This document shows, piece after piece, positions 8,501 through 18,064 of a DNA stretch of 21,271 nucleotides. Source of the DNA: Priapulus caudatus (taxonomy: Eukaryota > Priapulida > Priapulimorpha > Priapulimorphida > Priapulidae). Location of the stretch: assembly GCF_000485595.1 (NCBI RefSeq), contig NW_014577136.1, positions 159,446 to 180,716 on the forward strand. Direction: 5' to 3'. The notes beneath the pieces were generated by a model. That model had not been told where the DNA came from. It did not search any database and worked only from the letters and a program-made list of their open reading frames with translations. Every line of letters begins with the position of its first letter. Within the stretch, counting starts at the first letter, position 1. The position numbers were made by a program, and so were the translations under genes.

Positions 8501-9103
8501 CTGTGCAGTGAGTTTACTTTTAACCACGTTTTTTCAGTTGGCAGTCGAATATGGCGTGAAATTCATGGAGACGTCGGCTAAAGCTGGAATCAACGTAGAG
8601 CAAGCATTCTTTACCCTAGCCCGGGATATCAAGGCCAAGATGGAAAACAAACTTGTAAGTATTTCTGTTATATCCGCATTTCGTTCAATATCTGTATCTC
8701 TTAGTATCATCTAAAAACTCGTTTTTCATTAAGTTTGTATCTCGTATGCTCATTTTAGCTGCTAATTTTCATGCAAAAGATATGTTGAACATGCTGTAAC
8801 ACTGCTTTCCTGCGTGCAATATTTGCTATGATTTCTATTGCCCCTAAAATCTATGCATTCCCAACAAAGCATTGCTCTACTTCATAGAACGTGCAGATGT
8901 TCACGCACAACTTGTGAGTGTGTTGTGGGCTTTAGTGATGATATTCGCAAGTGAATGCTTGCGTGCAAACAAGTAGTCGCATGTCTGATTGTGTATTTTC
9001 TATCTCTGAGTAGGCGTCGCATCCGAGCAAAGGAGGCGGCACGCAGCTAAAGAAGAACGAACCGCAGAAAAAAAGCTCCACCTGGAAGTGCCAGCTGCTG
9101 TGA
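5466..9103 (+). CDS. Rab8: Rab8-type small GTPase, six 3'-terminal coding exons (5' partial)
   Basis: Membrane-traffic GTPase of the Rab8 family, which in animals directs post-Golgi vesicles to the plasma membrane and cilium (family knowledge). The coding join is 5466-5526, 5881-5941, 6371-6448, 7879-7968, 8538-8654 and 9014-9103, with GT..AG introns of 354, 429, 1430, 569 and 359 nt and no frame break. It encodes ~165 residues. In order these show RabF1 IDFKI, KLQIW, G3 DTAGQE with switch [28 protein letters not shown]4 NKCD, G5 [14 protein letters not shown], and a C-terminal CQLL resembling vertebrate Rab8 CVLL/CSLL. Switch II, the ITNEKSF stretch and the single-cysteine tail favour Rab8 over Rab10 or Rab13. 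Counting back from a 207-residue Rab8, residues 1-41 are absent, so the P-loop and switch I threonine are not in this window. No start codon can be assigned. Confidence 0.96.
5527..5880 (+). other. Rab8 intron, 354 nt
   Basis: GTAAGT..TAG intron between the IDFKI and DTAGQE exons, splitting the tryptophan codon. No further feature recognised inside. Confidence 0.9.
5881..5941 (+). CDS. Rab8: Rab8 exon: G3 and switch II
   Basis: The acceptor is gattgtag and the donor gtaggt. The first G completes the tryptophan codon. It then encodes [20 protein letters not shown]: the G3 loop with the catalytic glutamine and the whole switch II / RabF4-F5 segment. It is exactly 61 nt and ends in phase 0. Confidence 0.97.
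5942..6370 (+). other. Rab8 intron, 429 nt
   Basis: GTAGGT..CAG intron, phase 0. Nothing further recognised inside. Confidence 0.9.
6371..6448 (+). CDS. Rab8: Rab8 exon: beta-4 strand and alpha-3 helix
   Basis: The acceptor is ttacaattgcag. It encodes 26 codons, [14 protein letters not shown] followed by [12 protein letters not shown], in phase 0 at both ends. The donor is gtaccg, which matches consensus at +1 to +3 but has C instead of G at +5, the weakest junction of this gene. Confidence 0.96.
6705..6830. repeat. AT-rich palindromic block
   Basis: Almost pure A/T composed of ttaaaattattaatttaaa-type words. That word occurs twice as a direct repeat (about 6733 and 6785) around an aattaaataattttaaatt core, giving extensive self-complementarity. 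Confidence 0.6.
7339..7680. mobile_element. hAT-like MITE in Rab8 intron
   Basis: Left end caggggtagaaattaac (7339-7355) and right end gttaatttcgcaccctg (7664-7680) are inverted copies matching at 14 of 17 positions. The match continues inward through an aagtcc..ggactc block on both sides. CAGGG termini are typical of hAT elements (known). Expected 8-bp target duplications are not exact: gcgca occurs on both flanks but is offset by one base. Internally, ggactccct (7377-7385) and agggagtcc (7398-7406) form a hairpin. Confidence 0.5.
7766..7836. repeat. three-arm 15-bp inverted/direct repeat
   Basis: acttgctgtcagagg occurs at 7766-7780, as its exact reverse complement at 7798-7812, and again forward at 7822-7836. 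The middle arm can pair with either neighbour, giving two mutually exclusive 15-bp hairpins 42-65 nt upstream of the NKCD exon. Confidence 0.85.
7879..7968 (+). CDS. Rab8: Rab8 exon: G4 NKCD motif
   Basis: The acceptor is gtgtgttgcag and the donor gtgtgt. Thirty codons: [16 protein letters not shown], the guanine-specificity motif, then [14 protein letters not shown]. The stretch after NKCD is the most divergent part of the recovered protein: an extra cysteine and RRGVSRQ where vertebrate Rab8 has roughly KRQVSKE. Phase 0 at both ends. Confidence 0.96.
7969..8537 (+). other. Rab8 intron, 569 nt
   Basis: GTGTGT..CAG intron, phase 0. It contains a small inverted structure: gggggct (7994-8000) pairs with agccccc downstream, and a taaaaagtagcccccgaaaaat stretch near 8103 mirrors the left aaaaatacacgggggct. 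It may be a ~145-bp MITE remnant at about 7985-8130. Confidence 0.85.
8538..8654 (+). CDS. Rab8: Rab8 exon: G5 ETSAK and alpha-5 helix
   Basis: The acceptor is cacgttttttcag and the donor gtaagt. Thirty-nine codons: [15 protein letters not shown] (G5 base-contact loop), [24 protein letters not shown]. The DIKAKM segment is typical of Rab8. Confidence 0.97.
8655..9013 (+). other. Rab8 intron, 359 nt
   Basis: GTAAGT..TAG intron, phase 0. Nothing further recognised inside. Confidence 0.9.
9014..9103 (+). CDS. Rab8: Rab8 terminal exon: hypervariable tail and prenylation motif
   Basis: The acceptor is tctctgagtag. It encodes 29 codons plus [21 protein letters not shown], then [11 protein letters not shown]. 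The lysine-rich hypervariable tail ends in a single-cysteine CQLL box, which by family knowledge would be geranylgeranylated for membrane attachment. The stop is at 9101-9103. Confidence 0.94.
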   Translation, partial: ASHPSKGGGTQLKKNEPQKKSSTWKCQLL

Positions 9104-9490
9104 GCGCCCCCTGCTGGACAGCTACGACCGCAGGTTGCATGTGCACGTGCACTTGTTTTTTACGAACGTCGTGATTTGTTGCTAGTGTCGCGAGGACAGG
9201 GGTGGCAGTAACAAACCGTTCTACAATTTGATCTGTGGTTTGAGTGTCGGGGATGAGTGGACGATGTTTGGTTCACCTTGAGACTTAGCCGAGCTCCATC
9301 GCGTATTGTGTGTTGCATCACTTCACAGACAGTGTAGCGTGGAAGTGGAAGAAAGCATTGGTGACACGTCAATAATACTTCACTGGTATTGACACGTGTG
9401 ATTATTCAAACTTGACCATTGATCCTTATGCCAGACCAGTACGTGATCCATTGAATTAGTATTGTAAAATTAAAACTGATTGCGATTTGG
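9104..9490 (+). other. probable Rab8 3' UTR
   Basis: Sequence directly after the Rab8 stop. The nearest poly(A)-like hexamer is ATTAAA at 9469-9474, followed within about 30 nt by a GT-rich stretch (tttggtttgttag), a plausible cleavage/polyadenylation arrangement. A canonical AATAAA is also present further on at 10170-10175, so a longer UTR is possible. The end is inferred, not seen. Confidence 0.4.
9469..9474 (+). promoter_or_regulatory. candidate poly(A) signal ATTAAA
   Basis: This is the commonest variant hexamer, 366 nt after the Rab8 stop codon, with GT-rich sequence just downstream. It is chosen for distance and context only. The alternative is AATAAA at 10170-10175. Confidence 0.3.
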
Positions 9491-11140
9491 TTTGTTAGAT
9501 TTGACAAGGACGCATTCATCTGCTGATTGGATCTTCTTTCGATTCCATGTGTTCTTACATGTCAACTGCCATCTCCTTGATTCACTGCCGGCTTTGAAAT
9601 GTTGCTACACTTTCCCATCACAGCAAATTCTCACGATATAGTCACAATACACCAATTTAGCTTCCAGCGACTTGCGCTGAAAATGGGAGAGTCATGGTTT
9701 TTCGATGGCTAAAGTGTTGGTGCGTGGAATTTGATCGTCGGATTATTTATCTCAAGTTGTCACGTTCGTCATTGTTAGTTTTGCAAGTACAATGCTTCAG
9801 GTTAGAAGTGGTTGTCTTGCGCGTATGCCTAGCACAACTTAGGTATGTATTGACAAGCAGTGTTGCCGGGGCCATGGACGAATTTCTGTTTGGTAATAAC
9901 CACACGTAATGTACTGGTGAATGCAACCGTCAATCCTGGAGCTTTCACTCTCAGTGTGCTCAGAACAGCAGGGTACAATTTTGAACGGAGATTGAATTCC
10001 CCAACCTCTATCTTGTCGTTGGTGTCATCACCTTCACCCAACCGCTCGACCGCAGCATTGCAAACTCTGCTAAATGATTTCCCATTGGTCGCTGTTTGCT
10101 GTGGATGATTTCAGCTATGATGCAGCCACCGTCGAGAGAACAGTGGCTGGAGTGCACGAGCATATGTTGAATAAACTGCTGGGTGAACCGGTTGGTGCTC
10201 TCTCGAAATTGGGCGAAAATTCTGTGAAGGTTGCCGGATAGGTCATGGGATTTGGATTATGATTAAGATACGGGGGCAAGATTCGAGTATTAAATAACGT
10301 GTGTTTGGGTTCTGGCTCATGCCTTTTGAAGTTTTCGCATTTGCGATGCGGAGAGTGTAACGTCAATGTGATGACGTCATCTCGGAGATCGTTAGGGTCG
10401 ATTTTAGCTTGTAGCGAAGGCTTATGCAAATAGGCATCGAGAGGTGCACGCTGACAATTATGTGAGGAGCTTTGTTGAAAGGTATTTCGATTGAAGCCGG
10501 CAGATTTGGGTTGCAGTAAATGTATCGCAATTTACATTCTAAAATGAAACGTGGCAATGTGAGCGGTCAGTCACTGGTCGTGGCATCCCGTTTTACACAA
10601 TTTTGTAAATTCGCATGTGTTTGGATGACAGCGTAGTTCAAAAGCACGACCCGTGAGAAGTTAATCAAAGCCTGATCCACTAATCAAAGCCTGATCCGCG
10701 ACAATCTCTCGTTAAAGCAATGCTGGGTAGTACGGTCGCAAACATTTGGCAATGGTCCAATATGTAAATACGAGGGTTGTATGATTGCGGGCAGAACGCG
10801 GCTTTATAAAACCGACAGGCTTGTGTAAATATGAACGTGTATTGCAGAACATTTTATTATTGCTTATTTAATACCATATAAATTGTAGAGTACAGTCTTC
10901 TCGTGAGATTGCAGCTCGGGCGTGTCCATTACGATTGCTCTAATGTCACAATCTCTCGCAATTTACATCTATATATTTCAATCTTTGTCCTTGAGTCATA
11001 GGGGTTTAAGTTTATGACTTTGCTTTGTGAAAGCAAGTTTCTGACAGGATGGCACCACATTTTTCTGTTTTTCCTCTTGTTGGGAGAACTATCTTCAGAC
11101 CTGTTGCGAGATTTTGCCATTGGGTATATTTAGGAAAGTT
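9491..11140. other. 3' flanking region without supported gene
   Basis: The region holds only short ORFs on both strands (for example 9829-10041 and 10115-10429 on the minus strand) with no motif I recognise. Visible structure: a 19-bp unit repeated twice in tandem at 10662-10699, a perfect CRE-type palindrome TGACGTCA at 10372-10379, and AATAAA at 10170-10175. The minus-strand ORFs overlap in different frames and lack convincing gene structure. Confidence 0.5.
10662..10699. repeat. 19-bp tandem duplication
   Basis: taatcaaagcctgatccac at 10662-10680 is followed directly by a copy with one or two changes at 10681-10699. Confidence 0.8.
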
Positions 11141-11164
11141 ATGCGATGCCCCTCTATCTTTCCT

Positions 11165-11241
11165 CTGATGCTCTCGGTCTCTTTCTCTCTCTCCTTCACT
11201 CGCTCTCTCTCTCTCTTTCTCACTCTCCCCACAATCTCCAC

Positions 11242-11281
<40 letters not shown>

Positions 11282-11390
11282 TTTCTCTCCCGCCCTCTCT
11301 ACCTCCTACCTCCCTACCTCCTCCCCCCCCTCTCTCTCTCTCTCGTCTCTCTCTCCTCTATATAATATATCTATTTTCTCTCTCTCTCTT

Positions 11391-11424
<34 letters not shown>

Positions 11425-11430
11425 CTTAGT
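11165..11430. repeat. polypyrimidine (CT)-rich tract
   Basis: About 265 bp of almost uninterrupted C/T on the + strand: (CT)n, CTTTCT and poly-C segments, broken once by tatataatatat near 11361. Open frames through it are low-complexity Ser/Leu artefacts. Confidence 0.95.
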
Positions 11431-12424
11431 CACTTGAGTTCTCTCATCCTTTGCGTTGTGGGCGAATTGGGCAAATTATGAAAATGACATCTGGGCAAAT
11501 TATTGTCATTTCACAGAGCATCAGTTGGTAATCTTTTGCAATGATTTGAGTTGAGTTTGCTTGAGTTTTGCACAGCCGTAACCTATAAGCTTACGACTGG
11601 GAAAGGCGAGTACAGCGAGTTGCATAAATAAACTGCACACTTTTATACACATTTATATGTACATACACATTTATATGCAATGCACGCACGTGCACGTGTG
11701 TGTGCGTATGTTTGTACTATATAAATACATGTTCATAGTGCACTGGCGACGTTATATTGTGCCTGTATGTGAGACAGCCAGTGTGTACGTGCTATTTTAT
11801 ACGGAATCAAGAGAGTCGTGTCGCAGTTGCTGTAACCGGGGTGATGTATAATGCATATCACGAATTCCTCCTCCCACCCACCACCCTTCCCCTACCCCCC
11901 CCACACACCACTATGCACGAGTTTGCGTTATTGTATGTTACGTACGTGTGCAGTGTGTTGTCTAGTGTTTGCTGCTTGTGGAACAACGTTAGGTGAGTGC
12001 CATTGTTGCGGAGCATGGTTGAGGGAGCGCGCGTTAGAGTTCCAAGGTGCTTTAACATTATTCCTTTGCCTTTGAGTGGCAGTCTTTATGTAGGTAGGTT
12101 AGGGGCGGTTACTGCGACGTCATGGGAATGTATAGCTATGTAGCGACGGCAGAGTTTCTTTGCGTTAATTTTTCGTCGCGTGAAACTCCGATGGTAGTTA
12201 AATTGTCATTAACGAATCAATCACTTGCAATATATCAGACGTCGATAATAGGGAACCATCGGAGGTGATCTACTTCTGAATATATCGAACACTAAGTGAC
12301 TTTGCGCGCGGTATAGTTTCATGTATTCGCCGTGTCGGTGGCTGGCTGTGTTGTCACGTGCGCTCGATGCGTGGAGTGCGCACCTTGGCGCGCAGGATTG
12401 TGACATGCAGTCAAACCTGTGTTA

Positions 12425-12690
12425 GTTGACACATCTATAAAATAAAACACCTGTCTATAAAGGCCACTGGCTGTGCCTTGAATCGGCAGTTCATCAGTGA
12501 AGCTACCTATAGATATGTAACAGACGTTTATCTGTAAAGGACGCTTTTGCTTTTGGGATCGAAACCAGTTGCGTAGAGTAGACACCTGCATATAACGGAC
12601 ACTGTGTGATTCTGTGTCAGTTATACAGTAGAATTGCCTCTATAGAACGGCCACCTGGCTATACAGGACAATTTTGGGGGGTTTTCGTGT
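12425..12690. repeat. CTATA..GGACAC degenerate repeat cluster (copy A)
   Basis: At least five diverged occurrences of an acctgtctataaaggacac-like motif: near 12434, 12453, 12586 (cctgcatataacggacac), 12637 (cctctatagaacggccac) and 12656 (cctggctatacaggaca), plus weaker ones near 12509 and 12530. The cluster may be the relic of a minisatellite or of a repetitive transposon terminus. Confidence 0.6.
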
Positions 12691-13651
12691 ATAACAGGTT
12701 TGGGTGTAATGCGAGTGTTATTATCGTATGTATACAGGTCTTGGTTATTCGTATATTCGCAGGAATACATAATAACAAGTGCGCCATACTATATTTCGTG
12801 TGCATCTTCGTAGTAACCATATGTTTATCATGTATTCCTGGTGTTAGTTTGTTATTTCATATATTCACGCCTATACTGTGAGTCTAGCGTGCAGGCGTGC
12901 TGGCTGACTATGTAGACACAGTCACCTTCTCATCCAGCTTTCACATTTCATGCCCCGCCACAGTCGCTATCACTCTACCTATGTCACCCTTTGCTCTGCG
13001 ACAGGCTGCACAGGTAGTGCTTGTTGTTATTAGCTCTACGCTGTGTAGCCCTTCTCTCCGCCATGGATGCATTGGTAGAACCCTGTTGCGATGAAACTCC
13101 TCCTCATTTGACTGTTATTTATTTGGCGTTTCCGTTTAAATGCTACGATGTGTTGTTATGATTTTCGATGTTGATTAATCATTAGCTTACGTCAATACGT
13201 GTTACCATCGATTGGTGTTCGTATGTCTAATGTGATGATATTTTACGATGTTGTCTCTCGTTGTTAAAGATTGCTTGTGCGATGTCTGTGGCTGCAGCGT
13301 GCGCCGTGTGACTTAAAAGTAACATGTAATGCTACGTTGTTGGGTTTGCGACAGATACACTGTAGAAGGGTGATGCTCACGGAAGTTTTGTCTGAGACGT
13401 TGCATGCTGTCTCTCTATGTATGTTGTTAGAAGATGATGACGTTGATAGCGTTGCTCTAGGAATGGAAATATCTCTGAGACTGTTTAGCGTGCACATCGT
13501 ACGTGTGTGTATTGTTTGTTCTGCTTTTTTCTCTCCATTTTTTCATTACGCCTTCCCGGAATTTCTTTCTCCCTCACTTTATCCGCACCCAGCCTCCTTT
13601 AAAGTTTTTCTTTTTCTCTTTAGCGCGCCGCTCTGTCTCTGCTTCTCTTAC

Positions 13652-13713
13652 TATATAATATATATATATAATATATATATATATTATATATATATAATAT
13701 ATTATATATATAT
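13652..13713. repeat. interrupted (TA)n, copy A
   Basis: AT dinucleotide tract with several phase-breaking AATA/ATTA interruptions. Confidence 0.95.
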
Positions 13714-14610
13714 GCCCCTCCCCTATTTTCCCTCCTTGTTCTGTGCCTTATTGTTACTATTGTTTCTTAACAGAAATGACTATGAACGACACGACGAAAA
13801 GAGATCAGTAGGCGTAAGAGGTGCTTAATAATATAATAATAGAAATGTTAAATGGAACGTGTAACTTCATCGCGACCTTATAAGCTTTGTCATGAGAATC
13901 TCGATTCTCTTTTTTTCTATTGTTGTGAAGTCGATTCGTGTTGTATAGGCTGGCTGTTTCGTGACGGGTTATGTACGTCACCTATCGCATTAATTCTCGG
14001 CCCATAGTTCCTTTCTTCTGCAAATAGTTAAGGAATTTAGAGTCAATATCACAGAAGCCCGAAGCAGATTGAACGCATAATTGTAGAGGTTAGCCATCAG
14101 TTTTATATGAATCACGTGCGTAGTAGGTTATTCATCTATAGTTGTTGTAACAGACACGTGTAAAGGAATTCGCCGCAATCTGACGTGCAGTTTAAATAAA
14201 TATCGCTTGCAGCTACGATAGCAATTTTAGACAAAGCATAATATTGCGGACTGTGCACTCTTGTAAATCGTATAAACACGTTGTTCGCAGTTTAGTTTTT
14301 ATTAGCAAATTGTTCTGTAAGAAAGTATTGTAGCTATATTTCGTATTAAAATTTTATCAGAAAACGTCGCTTGTTCTAAAGCCTATAGTCGTTTGTCGCA
14401 CGTTATATTCACGAAATTTCAGTTTTTAATTGTTACCGACATCTGCTATTCATCTCAATAAATTACAAAATTATCGATAAAAAATTGGCTGTTTTCACAC
14501 GCTAAAGTTGATTTCTACAGAAGGGCTAAACGCACCGTGCTTTTGGGATGCTGGGGACGGACAATGGATATTGACTTATGCAGACGCAGCTCATAGCACA
14601 ATAAGCACTG

Positions 14611-14645
14611 ACGCGCGCGGGCGGCGCGCGCGCGCACACGACACA

Positions 14646-14691
<46 letters not shown>

Positions 14692-14767
14692 CACAGCACA
14701 CAACACACACACAACACACACAGCACACACACACACACACACCACATCACACACAACACACACACAA
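14611..14767. repeat. (CG)n(CA)n array
   Basis: An alternating purine-pyrimidine CG stretch (to about 14635) leads into an imperfect (CA)n array. Such sequence can adopt Z-DNA (known). Cys/Val- and Thr/His-rich ORFs here are artefacts. Confidence 0.95.
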
Positions 14768-14773
14768 TATCTA

Positions 14774-14805
14774 CATTTATTACACGCATAAAAGTGTAAT
14801 AAATG
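14774..14805. repeat. perfect 12-bp stem, 8-nt loop hairpin
   Basis: catttattacac (14774-14785) and gtgtaataaatg (14794-14805) are exact complements around gcataaaa. It sits just after the CA array that ends copy A. Confidence 0.85.
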
Positions 14806-15552
14806 CGGCGGATCAAAGGTTTCCTAATGATGGCGTGGACGACAAGTAGTTGGTTTTTACAAAGTGTGGCCGCGGGGGGAGGTTAAAGCCGCAATACACT
14901 CACTCACACAGACGCATGCGCGCCCACACCCGCGCGTAATTATTGTTATTTAATTTGTTATATCCAGCGTGTTATTACAAATATATACTTGTTTAAAACA
15001 AAGAAATTTGTACCACACAAACGGATATAGATTCTAAAATGTCGCGCATACTGCATATACTGCGTTACCGCATTCTGCAGATGTCAGGTCGGGAGCACAG
15101 AACTGTAGTTTGAAAACTGCAACTAGGCCTACTTGTACAAATTCATACTTATGCAATTATGATTAACGAACAAACAATAACATTTTTATTATAAATATTG
15201 ATATAAGGACAGACTGAATTACCAAGTGCGCCAACATGTTTGCCTGTTTGGTCGTCTGCTGGTTTGAGAAATGATTTTTTTACGTTTTATTTTATCTAGT
15301 TTATTTCCCGTTGAAAAACATGCAGTGTGCGTATTTAGCTATACTAGTCTATAACACGTGTTATTATAGTCTCATCTGGTATTTTGTATTCTCTCTTTCC
15401 CTATCCCCGTCTCCTCTCTCATTTTTCGCTCAGAATGGTGGTGGCAGTCTGGCAGAGCCGAGTCCCCCTCCCATAAATCCGCTAATTATAATGCTTCTCC
15501 TATTTTCTGCCTCCACGCATCACCAACCGTCCCTATAGACTCCCTACGTTTC
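14806..15552. other. unique spacer, no gene seen
   Basis: Mostly AT-rich. A CT-rich patch lies near 15390-15430. The ORF at 15311-15538 is low-complexity and has no recognisable feature. Confidence 0.5.
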
Positions 15553-15558
15553 TACGTA

Positions 15559-16043
15559 CAGGCCCGTAGCCAGCTTTATATTGGGGGGGTTAGTTTTCCA
15601 ATGTTGGCAATTTGCTGGCAGGGGCGTGTACAGGATTTGTACCGCAGGGGGGGGGTCTAACCCTAACCCAAAGTTGGCGAGCACGCGAAGGGGGGTCTGG
15701 GGGGCCCTCCCCAGGAAATTTTTAAAATTACACCCCTCAGATGCGTTTTCCTGCGCGAGCAAGGCGGGGGGGGTCCGGACTCCCTGGACCCCCCTGTACA
15801 CGCCCCTGCTCGGCGCGAAAGCGACCAGGCGAGGGAGCCAAGCGACCGAGCGGGGGGAGGGTGTGGGAGGGGGGTGTTCACCCTCCCGCACGCGATGGAG
15901 ATTTTGCAATTATTACACTAACATGGAGCGACCTGAGGTGAAATTCTTGCAAATTTCTCAAAAAAAAATATTTTTTGGCTTTGGGGGAGGCTCGGGGGGG
16001 TTCGTTCGATCACGCCCCCGAATCCCCCCTGGCTACGGGCCTG
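15559..16043. mobile_element. MITE with CAGGCCCGTAGCC termini
   Basis: CAGGCCCGTAGCC (15559-15571) is the exact reverse complement of 16031-16043. TACGTA flanks both ends directly (15553-15558 and 16044-16049), either a 6-bp target duplication or, because it is palindromic, an extension of the termini. CAGGCCCGTAGCC ends resemble widespread animal hAT-type MITEs (from memory). The G-rich interior produces long spurious ORFs on both strands. A second element is nested at 15619-15808. Confidence 0.8.
15619..15808. mobile_element. nested MITE with CAGGGGCGTGTACAGG termini
   Basis: CAGGGGCGTGTACAGG at 15619-15634 is exactly complemented at 15793-15808 (16 of 16), giving a 190-bp element inside the larger MITE. 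No clean target duplication was seen. Confidence 0.75.
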
Positions 16044-16049
16044 TACGTA

Positions 16050-17085
16050 TACTATATTCTACGTTTTTACATACGCTACTTTTACAGCCCGATAAAGCCG
16101 TCCTCTGTAGAAAAGTAGCCCGGCCAGGTTCTGCGATTGTTTCACGTAGTGAGAACTGAGAAGCGAGAAGGTAACTTGTGGCAAGTAAAAACGTGGCACC
16201 ATAGGCGACAACGCTGACGATGGTCGTCGGACTCGTGATTATTCAACGCAATATATTATTGAAAAATTATCTTTATTGTAGGATTATTGAACATTGAATT
16301 GGCAGTTATGTATATATCTAGTTATATATAGGTAAAATAACTTAAACAGCAAAATACAATAAAATTGCACCATAGATAGACAACACATATGTGTTGCACC
16401 ATGTGATTGCACCATACCGGCGCAATCGACCCGTGGCGTTACTTGTGAGTCCCCGTGTAAATCCTTTTCCGTGTTGGCAGCGATAGACGAAAGATGCCAG
16501 TAAGTTTTCAGGCGTTTAACCATTATACTATGTAAAATACGTTAAGCTAAAGTTGGGTAGTCGAACGGTGTCAAGTATGAACGTGTTTTCTGTCTTATTA
16601 TTGTATTTAGTACATTTCGTCTAACCTCCTGTTAATGCTGTGGCGATGTTTCCCAATATTTTCATGCTTGCTTCTCGGGCATGGGCGCCGCCATTTTAGC
16701 TCCATGATCACGTAAACATTTATTAGATTCGCCCTATCTTTTAAATTATGCTACTTTGGTCCGTATTTTACTCATACAGTAAAGTAATGCTTTAAATGCG
16801 CATATCTAATAGCGTAATTTTCAATAGCTTTGTTTGTGAAGGAAGTAACGTAACGTTGAAACTTCTCCATATATAGTAATACTACTAGTACTGAGTAGTA
16901 GTAATAGTTAATGATATTGATAGTCACAGGCACTTCTCTAGTAGTAGTACTTGTGTCGTAGTTGTACTTCTACTTGTACTTCTATACTGGACAGTCCGTA
17001 AGGAATAAACGTCCAGGGCTATAGCTAGCCGTGGGTTGTGACCTAGCTTTGGTAAAGCCAGGTAGTTAGCCTTTTAGCCGAAACA
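16050..17085. other. unique spacer with small repeats, no gene seen
   Basis: Contains ttgcaccat three times (16365, 16394, 16407) around a perfect 16-bp palindrome caacacatatgtgttg (16381-16396), and a degenerate tagta/acttcta patch at about 16875-16990. No coding region supported. Confidence 0.5.
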
Positions 17086-18064
17086 ACTTGGAGCGTTTCA
17101 ATAAAATATAATGCTAAATAAATACGAAATCTATTTACTACCAGTCTTAATGTTTCTATACTCTCTTTCGCCTATTATTGCCGACAATTTCCTGCCAATG
17201 CCGTCCAAATGCTCATCTCCAACAAACGCTGGCTGCCGCTGCACACTGACACATAAATATATAGCAGGTAGGAAAGCGTTCTGCCAAAATTCGCTCTACG
17301 CTCGCTTGATTTCATACGAATTCAACACAAATATTCAATCATTCTACTCCATCTTTGTTTCTATTTGAAGAACAGTGTTCACTTGGTGTAAAAACATACT
17401 GTCTGTGTTCGTGCCCGAGCTGTGTCACGCAATATCACACAAAGTCTGACGAAATTCTTGCGTTCGCTCCTGTTGCGCAGTTTATGTAAATGGCTGTCGG
17501 AATCAGGAAAATGGCCAACGGCGCTCTTCGTGACCTCGTTTTTGCGCTGCAACGTTTTTGCGGCGCTCCACTGGCGGCTTTGACGGGGCTCACACGGGAG
17601 TTGGAAAGCAGCGTGGTAGTTTCCTAAAATGCAGTGCGCCGCCTATACCTACCCTGTACTTGCAGCCATTTACATAAACTGCGCAAGAGAAGCGAACGCG
17701 AGAATTTAGTCAGGCTTTGTGTGGTTTCGCGTGACACAGCTTGGTTTCGAACACAGACAGTATGTTTTTTTATAACAAGTGAACACTGTTCTTCAAATAG
17801 AAACAAAGATGGAGTAGAATAGTTGAATATTTGTGTTGTATTTGTGTGAAATCAAGCGAGCGTCGAGCGAATTTTGGCAGCACGCTTTCCTACCTGCTAT
17901 ATATTTATGTGTCAGTGTGCAGCAGCAGCCAGCGTTTGTTGGAGATGAGCATTTGCAGGAAATTCTTGGCAATAATAGGCGAAAGAGAGTATAGAAACAT
18001 TAGGACTGGTAGTAAATAGATTTCGTATGTATTTAGCATTATATTTTATTAAAACGCTCCAAGT
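17086..18064. mobile_element. large near-palindromic (foldback-type) element
   Basis: The left arm 17086-17496 (411 bp) and right arm 17663-18064 (402 bp) are inverted copies, roughly 90% alike by eye with several indels, around a 166-bp GC-richer loop. Outer ends are acttggagcgttt and aaacgctccaagt; inner ends are aaatggctg and cagccattt. No target duplication was recognised. The structure fits a foldback or long-TIR non-autonomous transposon. Arm divergence argues against a sequencing palindrome artefact. ORFs in the arms (17111-17368, 17634-18019) are each other's reverse and are not taken as genes. Confidence 0.85.
17490..17627 (+). other. 45-codon ORF in palindrome loop
   Basis: An ATG at the inner edge of the left arm opens a frame, MAVGIRKMANGALRDLVFAL then QRFCGAPLAALTGLTRELES, ending at TAA 17625-17627. 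It crosses the whole GC-richer loop. No family recognised. It may be a chance frame or the remnant of captured coding sequence. Confidence 0.15.

Larger units (their letters stand above)
11523..14767. repeat. ~3.1 kb direct duplication, copy A
   Basis: From agttggtaatc at 11523 the sequence is closely matched by 18146 onward, through to the CG/CA array at 14611-14767. Identity is high across the whole length, with many single-base indels. No gene is supported: ORFs in it change frame between copies. It contains a CTATA..GGACAC repeat cluster, a (TA)n tract and a terminal (CG)n(CA)n array, each listed separately. The left boundary is abrupt; upstream sequence (CT tract, tcatttcacagagcatc) has no counterpart before copy B. 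Confidence 0.95.

Noticed and set aside
11757-12075. ORFs shared by copies A and B (also 18381-18716)
   Set aside because: Frames shift between copies through one-base indels and C-run length changes. No conserved product.
14508-14849. His/Thr-rich and Cys/Val-rich ORFs
   Set aside because: Translations of the (CA)n array.
15544-16159. Long ORFs up to 192 codons around 15544-16159 on both strands
   Set aside because: Produced by poly-G tracts of the nested MITEs. No known domain and all frames are similarly open.
17111-17368. 85-codon ORF with a signal-peptide-like start
   Set aside because: It lies entirely in the left palindrome arm. The right-arm copy does not preserve the frame, so there is no sign of selection.
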